Source: Erythroxylum novogranatense (lineage: Eukaryota; Streptophyta; Magnoliopsida; Malpighiales; Erythroxylaceae). Taken from it: 64,000 nucleotides of DNA. Within the stretch, counting starts at the first letter, position 1; every line of letters begins with the position of its first letter. The notes beneath the pieces are model-generated. The model saw only the letters and a program-made list of their open reading frames with translations. It did not search any database and was not told where the DNA came from. Location: contig CM057228.1 in the NCBI GenBank assembly GCA_029891385.1, positions 27,366,714 to 27,430,713 on the forward strand, in the 5' to 3' direction. Made by a program: the position numbers and the translations under genes. Shown here piece after piece: positions 23,842-35,935 of this stretch.

Positions 23842-24103
23842 CACTGAACACTGATTGCTGCTTAAGCGCTCGGTCACAACACTGTAATAAAACTGAAAAA
23901 GTGTCACTTGTGCATTGCATACATCTTGGCTGAATAACTGAATACCTGAAATGCCTTTGTGGATCAGACAGGATGAATTATTATTGTGACTGTATTCTTA
24001 TCGTGACTGTATTATTATTGTGGTTGTATTGTGACTGTCGTATTACGGTAAAGTGTTTATGTGATGAATGAATTGGGCGTACAATCGATGATGGTTCCTC
24101 ACT

Positions 24104-24145
24104 GAGTTCGCAAAAACTCACCAAAATTTTGCATCTATTTTTCAG
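24104..24145 (+). promoter_or_regulatory. Conserved hairpin plus acceptor-like CAG|G in LTR B
   Basis: Stem GAGTT/AACTC with loop CGCAAA spans 24104-24119. The CAG of CTATTTTTCAGGTC ends at 24145, starting 24 nt after the stem. The same pair of signals occurs in LTRs A, C1, C2 and D. Confidence 0.5.
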
Positions 24146-24707
24146 GTCTTGAAGAGTACCCCGTTTGACACGGGAGTATGTCTGCTGTAGGCAAGTGAAG
24201 GTTAGAGGTCAGGATCAGTTTGCGTCTGCATTAGTGTCCAATATAATACAATCTTTGTAAAATGATACTTTGTATTTATCATGGGCCAATGTGGTTCTGT
24301 TATTTGTAAATTAACTGGTTTTTGTAAATTATCGTTGACTGATTGTATTAATTGAAAATGTTTATTTATGCACATGGGTTCAAATTGTCTACTGTTTTCC
24401 GCGTACATGAGGGTAATAGAAAAACAAGAAATAAAATATTATACTGAGTTTTGACCGACTGATGTAGTACACCACCCTCACGGGGTACGGACTCGGATAT
24501 CACCAACGATATCGGGTTCGGGTCACGCGAGAGTGGGGTGTTACAGTTATGATCTATTTGTTGCACTTGGCTATGTGGATTGTGAGATTATATGATATAT
24601 CATGTTGTGCGAATATTTGGCGTGTATACGTGATCTGAATGAATATATGTGAGATATGTGGTATGTGTTTGTAATATGATGAAATCATCAATGATGGTTC
24701 ACTCATT

Positions 24708-24748
24708 GAGTTCGCAAAATTCATAAAAATTGCAACGTAATTTTTCAG
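24708..24748 (+). promoter_or_regulatory. Conserved hairpin plus acceptor-like CAG|G in LTR A
   Basis: GAGTT pairs with AATTC (one G-U pair) around loop CGCAA at 24708-24722, and TAATTTTTCAG ends at 24748. The interval from stem to CAG is 24 nt. Confidence 0.45.
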
Positions 24749-25101
24749 GTACTAGACAGGAGACTTAGTTCTTAGACTGGACTAAAGGACCCTTTGGATT
24801 TTGTTATGGATCAAAGGTCTGTCGGCTGACTCTAAGAGTATTGTGTCTTAGATTTTGTTGTTTTTGTTAGAACCTGTATGAGGTTATGTAAATATTTGTC
24901 TAAAGTAAATAGTGTAAATTTGTTAGATTAATGCAATGAATGATTTTAAAAATTTAGCAACTTTCAATTATGTTAGATGATGCCATGTATAATTTGGTTT
25001 TGCTTTTGCTCTAACATGCCATTATCATAGGATATGTACTTGAATATGCTTAAATGTTTGGGTATGTATCTTGTGGTGGTGGTGGTGGGATGTTGCATTT
25101 T

Positions 25102-25113
25102 TGGTATTAGAGC
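25102..25113 (+). other. Primer-binding site of the Tekay-like element A
   Basis: TGGTATTAGAGC differs at one base from the usual initiator-Met primer site. It lies four bases after the LTR end (25097), marking LTR A as a 5' LTR. Confidence 0.8.
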
Positions 25114-25174
25114 ATGGTTTGGCATCTTTAGGGACAAATATGAGTAGAGATATGATAATTAGTGAATTCCAATA

Positions 25175-26217
25175 GTGATCACAACTTTTGTTTGTTATAG
25201 GTCACCCTCTATAGGAGCTCCAATTGGAGAGTCAGTTGGCATGGAGTCTGTAGGGGTCAATTTAGAGTTTTCGGTACCTGAGTTTGTCCAGATGCCACCA
25301 AGAATTCCGGTGAGGCGAGAAAGAAGATACGAAAAACTGAGAAAACAAGGGACTGTGGACTTCTATGAAAGTACAGACTTGGCTGAAGCAGAAGGGTGGC
25401 TTGAGCGAACTGAAAGAGTGTTCGACCAAATGGACTATGATGTTGATGAGAAATTCGATTATGCTGTCTCACTCTTGCAAGGTTCAACATATCAGTGGTG
25501 GAAAACTGTTCCGGGTAACACCATCAAACCTTGTAGTTTGACCTGGGAGGATTTCCTGAGAGTGTTCCGTGAGAACTACATGTCGAAGGTTTACTTCAAT
25601 CGAAAAATGAGAGAATTTTTAGACCTGAAGCAAGGTAGACTTACAGCAGCAAAGTATGAGATCAAATTCATTGAGCTAATGAGATATGCAACTGCATTGA
25701 TCCCAACTGAAGAAGAAAAATGTAGACGATTTGAGGAGGGCTTGAACATGGAGATCAGAATGAGAATAAACATTTCTAACTTGAACAGTTTTACAGAACT
25801 CTGAGCAACATCTATCAGAATTGAACAACTGTTGAAAGATGGTCAGACAGAGAGCAAACAGGAGGGTAAAGGAAAGAGGCATGAGGAATCTCAGGCTGAT
25901 TCTGACAGAAGCTTCAGAAAGCGTCAGAACAGCATCGCAATTCCAGTCTAGATCGAGACAATCTGGATCTCGAGGAAGAGGTAGATTTGTTCAGTCTGAG
26001 GGAGGTAGAGGAGAGATGTCTACCAGTCAGTCTCACCAATTGCCTGAATGTGAGCACTGTGGTAAAAAACATGGTGGTGAGTGTTGGCGGGTAACAGGAG
26101 CATGTTTTCGATGTGGCTCATATGAGCATCATATCAAAGATTGCCCTGAGATGTCAGAGTCCCAGTCTGGAACTAGAGGAAGAACTATGACTGAGACTTT
26201 AATTCAGTAGAGTAGAG
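25175..26217 (+). pseudogene. Tekay-like gag, broken
   Basis: The frame at 25175-25804 carries the Retrotrans_gag-type core: FYESTDLAEAEGWLERTERV, AVSLLQGSTYQWW, TWEDFLRVFRENYMSKVYF and EEEKCRRFEEGLN. A TGA at 25802-25804 breaks it; the reading continues with ATSIRIEQLLKDGQ and then shifts near 25940. A double zinc-knuckle-like region follows (CEHCGKKHGGECW and CFRCGSYEHHIKDCP, about 26050-26145). The start at 25175 is the first ATG of the open frame, not a proven start. Gag would build the particle and bind element RNA. Confidence 0.85.
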
Positions 26218-26314
26218 TTGGTAGACCTGCACAGAAAGGTAGAGGTAGAGGTAGAGGTAGAACACAGTCGGCAAGACCTAGTGTCAGGACTGAGGTATGG
26301 AGTAACCAGCCGTA

Positions 26315-27095
26315 ATCTCAGGCCAGGGTCTATGCCATCACCAGATAGGAGGCACAGGACTCCCCAGATGTGGTAGTAGATGTGTTGAATGTTTTTAATT
26401 TTGATGCATATGCACTGATAGATCCAAGATCTACCCATTCATTTATCATCCCGCATCTGGCATATAGATTGCATTGTGAGCATGAGACACTAAAATATGG
26501 GTTAGTAGTGAGTACACCAGTGGGTAGTACAACAGTGATCGATGAGATATGTAAAAAGTGCATAGTTCGAATTGAGCAGGCAGAACTAGAAGCTGATTTG
26601 ATCATTTTGCAATTGAGAGAGATAGACCTCATCTTAGGCATGGACTGGCTCATTTCTCATAGGGCAGTGATGAATTGTTATACTAAGGAGGTAGTGTTTG
26701 AATCCCTTAATCAGCCGAGAGTGGTGTTTCGAGGAGTTAGTCAGGCAGTGCCAACCCGACTAATTTAATTTCTGAGTCCTTTAAGGTTGATTCGAGGTGG
26801 ATGTGAGGCTTATCTAGCCCACGTGGTGGATACTCGGAATGAACAAACCATTTAGGACATTCTAGTTGTTAGGAAATTTCTAAATGTGTTTCCAACTGAA
26901 CTACCAGGATTACCCCCAGATAGGGAGACAGAGTTCACTATTGATATTGTCCTAGGTGCTGCTCCTATATCAATTCCTCCATATAGGATGATGCCTGTTG
27001 AACTGAAGGAACTGAAAACCCAGTTATAGGAGTTGTTAGATAAGGGTTTCATCAGGCCTAGTATATCACCTTGGGGAGCTCCGATATTGTTTGTA
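26315..27095 (+). pseudogene. Tekay-like protease and start of RT, truncated
   Basis: The protease motif reads ALIDPRSTHSFI near 26408-26445. The family has G where this copy has R just after the catalytic D, so it is probably inactive. Conserved ADLIILQLREIDLILGMDWL follows. After a stop at 26766 come YLAHVVDTR, LPGLPPDRETEFTIDI and ISIPPYRMMPVELKELK, the usual lead into RT, with stops at 26853 and 27028. It ends in [11 protein letters not shown] at about 27090, where the sequence jumps into Reina-type sequence. Confidence 0.85.
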
Positions 27096-30000
27096 AAGAA
27101 GAAGAAAGAAGAGAGAAAAGAGGCCATGAGAGAAAAGAATAAAATTAAAGGCCCAATGCTGAGTGATTGCATAAGTGAGGAAAATAAAGTGGAATGTGTA
27201 GGAGAGAAGAAGTTAGTAAGTGAAAAGAAAGAAAAGAACATGAAAAGTGAGCAAAGAAAATTGAGAGGAGTGAAAAAATTAAGATACAATCATGTTTTTA
27301 AGCAAGAGAGAGAGAGAGTTAAAGAGTGCAAACTTAGGCAAGAGAGCTTTAATCTTGATTCAGTTTAAGGAAACTTTGTTTACTAGCACTAACCATGACC
27401 TAAGTTTACCTAGTGTGTTTATGACCTTGTTGTAGGATTATTGATGTTTTTCCTGAAGAGGTACCCCATGGGTTACCACCTTTAAGAACGATTAAGCACC
27501 TGATTGACTTGGTACTAGGAGCTTACCGAAGCAATCTAGAGGAGATGAAGGAATTACAAAGGCAAGTGGATGAATTCCTTAAGAAGGGGTACGTGAGGGA
27601 GAGCATGAGTCCTTATGTTGTGCCAACTTTTTTAGTGCCAAAGAAAGATGGAACTTGGAGGATGTGTGCGAATTGTAGAGCGGTCAATAAGATTACTATA
27701 AAGTATCGTCATCCTATTTCTAGATTAGATGATATGCTAGATGAGTTCCGTGGTGCTTGCGTATTCATTAAAATTGATTTAAAAATGGCTATCATTAGAT
27801 TATGATAAAAGAAGGTGATGAATGGAAAATTACATTTAAGACCAGATATGGATTGTATGAGTGGTTGGCTTATCCAATGCACCTAGTACTTTCATGCGCT
27901 TAATGAATCATGTTTTGCATGAATTACTTGGTAAATTTGTGATTATTTACTTTGATGACATCTTGATATATAGTAAGAACTTAAATGAACATGTTGCATG
28001 TTAAGACTGTTTTGGATGTGCTTAGGAAAGAGAAGCTGTATGCAAACCTTAAGAAGTGTTCATTTTATATGGATAAAGTTGTCTTCTTAGGATTTGTGGT
28101 AAGTTCTAAGGGATTTGAGGTTGACTCTGAAAAGTTGAAAGCTATTCAAGAATGGCTGACACCTAAGTCAGTTAGTAAGGTTAGGAGTTTCCATGGCTTA
28201 ACAGGTTTTTATAGGTGATTTGTTAAAGATTTCTCTATTATTACCGCTCCATTGAATGAAATCATTAAAAAGAATGTTGATTTTAGATGTGAGAAAGAAC
28301 AGGAAAATGCATTTAATACTTTAAAGGAAAAGTTACATACTACACCTGTTTTACGTTTACCTAATTTTTCCAAGAATTTTGAAATTGAATGTGATGCTTT
28401 TGGGATTGGTATAGGGGTTGTTTTAATGCAGGAGAATTGTCCCGTAGCATATTTTAGTGAGAAATTGAGTGGATCAGTTTTGAACTACTCCACTTATGAT
28501 AAGGAGCTTTATACCTTGGTGAGAGCTCTTGAAGTTTGGGAACATTTCTTACTACCTAAAGAGTTTGTGATATATATTGATATCATCAATCTCTCAATTA
28601 CTTGAAGGGACAAGGGAAATTGAGCAAAAGGCATGCAAGTTGGGTGGAGTATCTTGAAACATTTCCGTATGTGATTAAATACAAGCAAGGCAAGAAAAAT
28701 GTTGTGGCTGATGCATTATCAAGAAGGTACGCTTTCATTTCTATACTTTCTTCTAAGTTACTTAGATATGAGCATTTGAAAGAGTTGTATGTGGAAGAAG
28801 TTGATTTTGCTAATGTATATCAAGTTTGTGAACAAGGTGCATTTGATAAGTTCTATAGGCATGAAGGATATATTTTTAGGGGTAAACAACTTTGCATTCC
28901 CGCATGTTCTATTAGAGAGATGCTTATTAGAGAATAACATAGTGGAGGGTTAATGGGGCATTTTGGTGTGCAAAAGACCTTAGATATGCTTGGTGAACAT
29001 TTTTATTGGCCAAATATAAGAAAATATGTGGAAAGGGTTTGTGCCAAGTGTATTGCCCATAAACAAGCTAAGTCTACGTCAATGCCTTATGGTTTATATA
29101 CACCTTTACTTGTACCTAGTGAACCTTGGACTGATATATCTGTGGACTTTGAATTGGGTTTACCTAGGACTAGGAAAGGTAGAGATTACATAGTTGTTGT
29201 TGTGGTCATATTTAGTAAAATGGCTAATTTCATTGCTTGCTAGAAAACAAATGATGCAACAAAAATTGTTGATCTTTTCTTTAGGGAAGTGGCTCGACGT
29301 CATGGTGTGTCAAGGACAATTTTTTCAAATAGGGATGTTAAGTCCCTAACTCACTTTTGGAGAGTTTTGTAGGAAAAGTTGGGTACTAAGCTTTTATTTT
29401 CTACTACTTTTCATCCACAAATTGATGGAAAAACTGAGGTAGTTCATAAGACTTTAGGAACTATGTTGCGTGAAATTGTTGGGAAGAACTTGAAAGCTTG
29501 GGAAGATTGTTTGCTATTCATTTAGTTTGCATATAATTGTTCTATACATTCTTCTACAGGTTATTCTCTATTTGAAATTGTGTATGGTTTTAATGCATTA
29601 ACTATGTTAGATTTTATGCCTTTACCTTTGATTGAGATTGCTAGTTTAGATGGAAAGAAGAAGGCTGACTTGGTTAAAACAATACACGAGACAGCACGTG
29701 CATAGATTGAGAACAAGAATTGCATATATGCACAAAATAAAATAGAGGTAGAAATCAAGTTCTCTTCAAACCAAGTGATCGGGTTTGGGTGTATATGTGA
29801 AAAGAAAGGTTTCCACAGTAAAGGAAGTAAAAACTTGATGCAAAGGGTGATGGACCATTCCAAGTGTTGGAACGCATCAATAACAATGCATACAAGATAG
29901 ACTTGTTAGGTGTGTATAATGTTAGTGCTACTTTTAAAGTTTCTAACTTATCTCCTTTTGACTTTGATTCAGTTTTGAGGACGAATCCTTTTGAAGAGGG

Positions 30001-30135
30001 AGGGGATGATGTGAGCATGACCGTGGGACTTTGTAAGTGAAATAGCACCAAATATGAGCTAGTAACGCCAGAGGGACCAATAACAAGATCAAGAGCTAAG
30101 AAGTTTAAAGAAGCACTTCAATCCTATATGGGTTG
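27096..30135 (+). pseudogene. Reina-type Ty3/gypsy pol, 5' truncated and broken
   Basis: It starts in a charged Lys/Glu-rich linker (27096-27368), then VFPEEVPHGLPPLRTIKHLI leads into RT: FLVPKKDGTWRMCANCRAVN, ISRLDDMLDEF and the catalytic [10 protein letters not shown] near 27946-27975, with a break between 27803 and 27985. RNase H follows (28252-28605, [17 protein letters not shown]) with [14 protein letters not shown]. Integrase has the zinc region GGLMGHFGVQKTLDML and the core DISVDFELGLPRTRKGRDYI. The second catalytic Asp is replaced (FSNRDVK where the family has SDRDVK). The pol end VSATFKVSNLSPFDFDS-LRTNPF and TRSRAKKFKEAL is diagnostic of this lineage. Confidence 0.9.
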
Positions 30136-30886
30136 AATTGTAGATGGCATGGAATCCCAAGATACAATGAGGGCTAATGACAAGATAACTAATCAAGTTG
30201 GGGGAATGAGGAAGAAGACTTTCCTTCTTATTTAATTAATTATTTTACATTAAAAGCATAACTTTCAGCAGCCCACTACTTCTGTCTTAGGCTTGTTTAA
30301 AACTTTTAGGTTTAATGAGTTGTATTTTAGAAATATTAGTTTGGGCTTTAATTATTTTAGTTAAAGGCCCATGTTTAAAAGCTTTTTGTGTATTTAGGGT
30401 TTCTTTCTTTTCAAGAGGTATAAATACATCATAATAAACATTGTTTATGGTTAGATTAGTTAAATAATGAATTCTATAAAGGAGGATTTCTTGTCTTCTT
30501 CTATTTCATCAAGAATATAGTTCTTATCAAGGTAAACAATTGTGGCGAATTTCTATTCTTGTTTTCAAATCAACCTTATTATATGTGTTTCCTTTCATAT
30601 AATTGATTGGGGATTCATTAGGGTTGGAGATTTCGTCTTGTTCATGTTTTATCCAAAGTGTGTGTTTATGGGGTTTCAGGTTCTTTAGCCTTGGAGTTTC
30701 GCATCATTTGGGCTTGGATGAATGAACATCAGCGGATAGAGATCATAGGGAGATCTTGGATGATGTGGCTAATAAGGTCACAATGGATAGAGATCAGCTC
30801 TAAAAGATAAATATCATATGGGAGAATTATCCAAAGATAGTGGAGATCTTTGTGTATATTGATGTATCATTTCTAGATAGATATAA
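30000..30886 (+). other. Reina 3' region, probably including its LTR
   Basis: A purine run GAAGAGGGAGGGGATGATG (29993-30011) fits a polypurine tract overlapping the pol end. A TATA-like GTATAAATAC lies at 30418-30427. No second LTR copy is present to fix the borders. It is cut by the CACTA element at 30887. Confidence 0.45.
30884..30886. repeat. CACTA target site duplication, left copy
   Basis: TAA at 30884-30886 matches TAA at 35438-35440. Three base pairs is the CACTA norm. Confidence 0.7.
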
Positions 30887-33800
30887 CGCTACAAGAAAAT
30901 TTGGTTTTAGCAACAAAAATTATTGATGAAAAGTAAAGATTTGTCAACATTAAACAAATTTGGCGACAAAAATTACCGACAAAACAAGGTGTCGAATAAG
31001 CGACCGCATGTAAAATTTAGTGACGGATATTTCAAATTAGTCGCAAATTTAGCAACCAAAAATGTCAATTTCCATCTAAGCTATACAGTTGGTGAAGGCA
31101 GATGCTCTAACTATTGTGATGAGTTACTGCCCCTCCCCTTCAACTCATCCACCTTATGATGGAGTTGGGCTATGTACTGCATCAACCTCTCTACTGTGTT
31201 TTCTAGCTGAACGACTCTCTCATTACATGTGAACCGCCTACTAGATGCAGTTGTACTGGATGTGAAGGATTGCGAATAGTATGTATTTGCAAATGAACCT
31301 ATGCCGAAGATCCTTCAACGACAGTCCCTACCACTCACTGCATCAAAATATGTTCAACTCTCATCAATAGATTTAGGGTGCTGAGACTCTAGTTGAATGC
31401 TTTCTTGTATTTAGTCCTATCATTATAATTGTTTATGTTAATAAGTGATAATTTTAAGAATTAATATTAAAGTATAAATTTTTACATATATTAAATTCTC
31501 TACATCGAGTGTTGACGAAGGTCACACCATCATGCTTCTTAGTGTAGGTGTGCAAAAAGAGCTGACGTAGTGTAGGCTTTTTACCCATAGACTTTTCCTG
31601 CATCAAAATAAAGTGATATAAATGAACTACAATTTACAAAAAATTCAACAGTGTATCTTCTATTTTTATGATACTTACCCCCTATTGAACAAAAAAATTT
31701 ACTCAACAACATAACTTCTAATGACACTAGACATTTATAACATTATCATTCTCCAGAATACACATATTTTCATTCTAAATTTCATACATCAAATCACATT
31801 GAAATCAAATTTCGTACATCAAAGTACAAAAATCAAAATATAAGTATCAAGTTTAGATACTTACAAATTTCTATGCATGCTCCTGGTAGGTTATAGATCC
31901 TCCAATGTATACGGGTAGACTCTCTCCCTCCAGTCCTCCATGCCTATTTGCAGAATTACACTCTGAAATGAACATTGCCTCAGATGGTGCCCAATACTAC
32001 TGCCAATGAGTCTATATTTCTTCATATATGTAAGGAGTTCATGCACCATTCTTATGTATCAAACTAGGAAAGTCTCTATAAGTACTTATAAACTACAATC
32101 TTTATCTAAGTAATGTATAAAATTAGATAAAATAAAAAGATTAAAGAATTTGATTTTTTGTATCTCAAACTCCTGATAATAAAAATCTTTTGTCTCTTAA
32201 GAGATATTCTTTCATATATAACCCCCAAGATTTATCTTCTCCTTGAACTTGGATGAGATGTTTCTGGAGCACATTCCAAACGGAATCAACCTAATATATA
32301 AGTTATTTTAGATCCTTTTCAAATTAAAACCTATAACTTTAGTTTAAACCTATGGTGTTACCATTTATTACAAAATTTTTAGAATTTCACTTATAGATTA
32401 TTGACAATTGTGATGTAATTTTTTCTATCGACTTCCTTAGCTCCAGGCTGGAGACCGCCTCCTTCATCCACAACTTTACCCCTGATATCTTTGTTGGTAT
32501 AGGGGTGGTGGATGGTGTAATAGGGTTGTTGGATGGTGTAGCAGCAGGTACAAAAGGTGACTCTAAAGGGATTGTAGGTCGAGAAGGTGACGCCTCATCT
32601 GGATGTGCAGTAGTTGGACTTATAGCACCTGATTCTATAACTGGACTTTAATTGTTACATTTCTTTCAATTTTAACTCTTATTTTTATTAATATAATTAA
32701 TTTCATTTCTAAAAAAAATTTAATTCAAGGGAAGAAGTAATCAATGTCATAAGTTGCCTAATTTCCATATTAAAATTATATAGCCTAAAAGAAAAAAAAA
32801 AGTGAATCACATATTCATTATCCAAATAAAATGTACTTACTTGCACTTTTTACGACTTATAAACAAAAAAAAGTTGGACATGTGATAGATATTAAAACAA
32901 ACTTAAGAAAAATGATCATATATAATAATTCAAATAAATAGATTGAAAATAACAGTTTTCATATTTATAGCCTTTATCTATATATGGTCAACATACAATA
33001 ACATAAAACATAATAAAAAAATTGTATAACCAACTGGGTGGTCTGCCACTAAATTTAAATGTTGTTAACAATATTTTGTTTATAGTTCTCTTAGTTAGTC
33101 CTCCTCTATATTATTCCCTAAGTCTTATAGATATCTTAATGTTTTGTCCTTCATAACTAGCGCAATTTCTTTGACCCCTACTTGCATCAATATGTTTCTT
33201 TCATTGGTTTCTCTAAACACTAAGCACAACACTTTCTTAATATAAAAAATGTTCACATGACAATGAATCATATGTTACATCTTGTCAATTTAATGAAGTT
33301 TGACATACTTGATACTAGATACTCTTATTGATTTAATGAATATTTAATTTTACTTGTACATGCTTCATACTCTTGTTGAGTTAATGAATATTTAATTTTA
33401 CAAAAAAAATAATGACTTGCCTCAATTAATGCTCACCAAAAGTTAAATTTCCCATAATTATTCCTTAATAAGTTAATGATAACAAAACTAATAAGTATAA
33501 CAATTTAATTCCTCCCTTATAGTAGATTTGTACATTTTCCTTAATGTCCAAAACATAAAAGAACTATGAAAGCCTAAAAAAAAGAGGAAGGGTGGAAATT
33601 ACGATAACTGATGCTTCCCTAAAAACAAATGGCTTTATAATTGTATTATGAGTAAGTACAAACTAGTAGTAGGTATCATAACCCAATAGTAAAAGAACTT
33701 CAAAACACTTAAATCCATATATCTAAGGCTTCTTTTACCTTAAAACATAAACAAAAATCAACAGAACATATAAAAACAAATGTTAAAGAACTTAAGGCTT

Positions 33801-35437
33801 TTACATTGCTTCTTTTTTGAATTACAAACAATCTCCCTTTTTTACATTGCTTCTTTTATACATTTTCCCATTTTCCCTATACTTATTTCATTGCATCTCA
33901 TTTGTAAAACATTAAAATACAAGTAAAAACATCAATCATTATGAATTAAAGAGTAAATACTTATTTTTCTTTTCAGACTTAAGGTTATTTAGGAAATATT
34001 ACAAAGAAAGAGCTTGACTTTTAAATTAGGCTAAAAAAGGACGCACTAATATATTAATGTATAAAAGGACTACAATTTGGCTTAAATTCGAATCCTAAGT
34101 GACTTTATCATTTTTAATGTCTGTATGCACCTTACATGTAATTTCAAAAAGATGACTTCCAAGTTCTAGAAATTCATAATCAAAGAACGTATCTACATAA
34201 GAAAAGAAAATTTTCATGAATGCTTCAATCCTTATAGGATCACTCATTTCCTTTACTTAACAAATTCATTTTCATATTATTTATAAAGTCAAGATTTGCA
34301 TAACATTTGCTTAATTATATTATGAATTTAATTTTTAAATGACAAAAATTAGATTTAACTCTAGTCTATCCTACACTTAGAATAATATTATTCTTAAGAT
34401 TATGCATCAAGAGTAATTAAAGGATACAAAAAGCTCCTTGAACAACTAGACAGTTGAATTGGAAATTCTCTGTTATAAACATTGTTTTATACTTAAAATA
34501 TACAAGATACTCAACATTGGTGGAGAGTTAAAATAATAAATTCTAAATTGCAATTAGATTTTCAATAACTTCAATTTATTATAAATAATAGATCACAAGT
34601 TAGTAAAACGATGCACATTATAAATGATGTTAGAGACCTCTTACAGAACTTTCATCAAACATTTGGTACGCTATTGAAATTTATCCCTAGTTTATTTCAA
34701 AACTACTGTCTTTTTCCATTATTCACCAACATAATCATATAACAACAAACAATGACATGTTAACAACCCAAATAATCCCTCACAACTTAATCCACAGTAA
34801 CACCAAGACATCGAACATACAACAGTTCACATACAAAAATTGAAGACAAAAAACTAACCCAATAGTAGTAAGTGGATGACCAACCTCGAGGCGAAAAACC
34901 TAAGACAATGGAAGCAGTTGCTGGAAGAACGAAAGAAGATGAGCCACGATGACCGCAGATAAAAGAAGATAGTACGTAAAGGGGTCACGAGGAAGAAGAA
35001 AAAAATGAAGAAGAACCACAGAGCGGCTTCAGATGTTTAATTTAATTAACAATAAAATAACATCATTTTCCTTTAAATTTAAACAACAATACTGACGTTG
35101 TTTGAATTTACTGACAGAATGATAGTTCCATAGGTAAATTACCGACTCAATGGAGTTTCTGTAGGTAATTTCCCTACGAAAATTTCTTCTGTTGGTAAAC
35201 TTCGTCGCTTATTTTTACCACAAACCATTGTCGTCTATTTTTACAACGACTTTCACTATTATGTCGCTAAATTCCGTCAGCAAAATTTTGCAGATAAATT
35301 CTCTCGACCTTTATCTACGGATTTTTTTCTGCCATAAAATATAATTTTTCCCGACAAGTTTATTGACAAAAATAAATTTTTGTCTCTAATTTACTACAAA
35401 ATTTCTTCTATCGGGAATTTTTAATTTTGTTGTAGTT
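30887..35437 (-). mobile_element. Decayed CACTA (En/Spm-type) DNA transposon
   Basis: The left end CGCTACAAGAAAATT and the right end, whose reverse complement is AACTACAACAAAATT, resemble the CACTACAAGAAAA terminal repeat; the outermost bases are mutated at both ends. Flanking TAA triplets give a 3-bp duplication. Both subterminal zones hold the usual short motifs around CGACAAAAATTACCGAC and GACGG/CCGTC (30930-31040 and 35130-35400). The minus strand holds remnants of a Transposase_24-like ORF. From about 32650 to 34990 I see only A/T-rich DNA with no gene. At 4.55 kb it is too short for a full autonomous CACTA element. Confidence 0.8.
31111..32640 (-). pseudogene. Transposase_24-like CACTA protein remnant
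   Basis: The C-terminus is readable from about 31260 to the TAG at 31111: RRFTCNERVVQLENTVERLM, then YIAQLHHKVDELKGRGSNS, a coiled-coil end common in CACTA ORF2-type proteins. Further upstream (about 31890-31990) comes YIGGSITYQEHA, matching the (T/I)GGS(I)-EH motif of the family. A Pro/Ser/Thr-rich stretch near 32470-32640 fits the N-terminal low-complexity part. A/T-rich intron-like or decayed DNA lies between. Confidence 0.65.
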
Positions 35438-35440
35438 TAA
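35438..35440. repeat. CACTA target site duplication, right copy
   Basis: TAA, matching 30884-30886. Confidence 0.7.
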
Positions 35441-35442
35441 TA

Positions 35443-35935
35443 TGTTATCTTATTAGTTGTGATGTAGCTAAATCCTATCAAATATAATCTTATTTAGATG
35501 GGGGTGTTATCTTATTGGTTAATGTGAATTAATACGATAAAGATAAGATATGATCTAGGTAGTTAAGTTTATTAAGGATTCTAAATTGTAACTTGGCCAT
35601 CAAGCCAAAGGAGTCTATAAATAACTCATTTGGGCCTTGCTCCTTATAATATAGATTGAGAGAGCATTCCTTCGTATACTTTGAGGGAAACAATAAAGGT
35701 TAGCATTTGTTGTATCTTTTTTATGCTTTTGTTGTTGCCTTTGTTAGTTTAGTGCTTTTTTAATAATATTGCAAGTGTGTGAGAATTAAACATTGTGAGG
35801 ATCATAAGGCATTTGAGAACAAATTAGTTGATTGAAGATCACGTGAGGAAGGCTGAGTCTTACTTAAATGTACTTAAGTGAGATTGTTGTGCAAAGGGAG
35901 ATTGTCTTGCAAAGGACTAGGCACAACTTGCGGTA
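35443..35935 (+). repeat. Probable 5' LTR of a decayed copia element
   Basis: It begins TGTTATCTTATTAG, holds a TATA-like TCTATAAATAA (35612-35622), and is followed at 35941-35953 by TTGGCATCTAAGA, a degraded form of the initiator-Met primer site. No matching 3' LTR is recognised, so the borders are approximate. Confidence 0.45.

Larger units (their letters stand above)
20477..24545 (+). repeat. LTR B: 4.07-kb solo LTR, Tekay-like
   Basis: It runs from TGTAACATCCC to GTGTTACA and is flanked by exact 5-bp duplications GTTAT (20472-20476 and 24546-24550). Nothing internal remains, so this is a solo LTR left by LTR-LTR recombination. It lies inside the related LTR A. Inside are a leader-like C/T-rich stretch (about 21060-21200), a donor GTAAGT (21278), four copies of AAGTCGACTT (22835-22915), an exon-like block (23296-23361), short hairpins (23758-23841), the motif CGGTCACAAC (23870-23879), and a hairpin with CAG|G (24104-24145). 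Confidence 0.93.
17184..25097 (+). repeat. LTR A: long Tekay-like 5' LTR, interrupted by solo LTR B
   Basis: It begins TGTAACATC and ends GATGTTGCA, so its ends are near-perfect inverted repeats. A primer-binding site follows at 25102. Without the nested 20477-24545 insertion and its duplication it would be about 3.84 kb. It shares block order with LTRs B, C1, C2 and D: GTACATGCATTCAT near the start (17295-17308), a donor-like GTAAGT (17907), an acceptor/donor-flanked 66-nt block (19821-19886) and a hairpin with CAG|G near the end (24708-24748). No protein-coding gene is seen; open frames in it are short and unlike known proteins. Confidence 0.8.
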
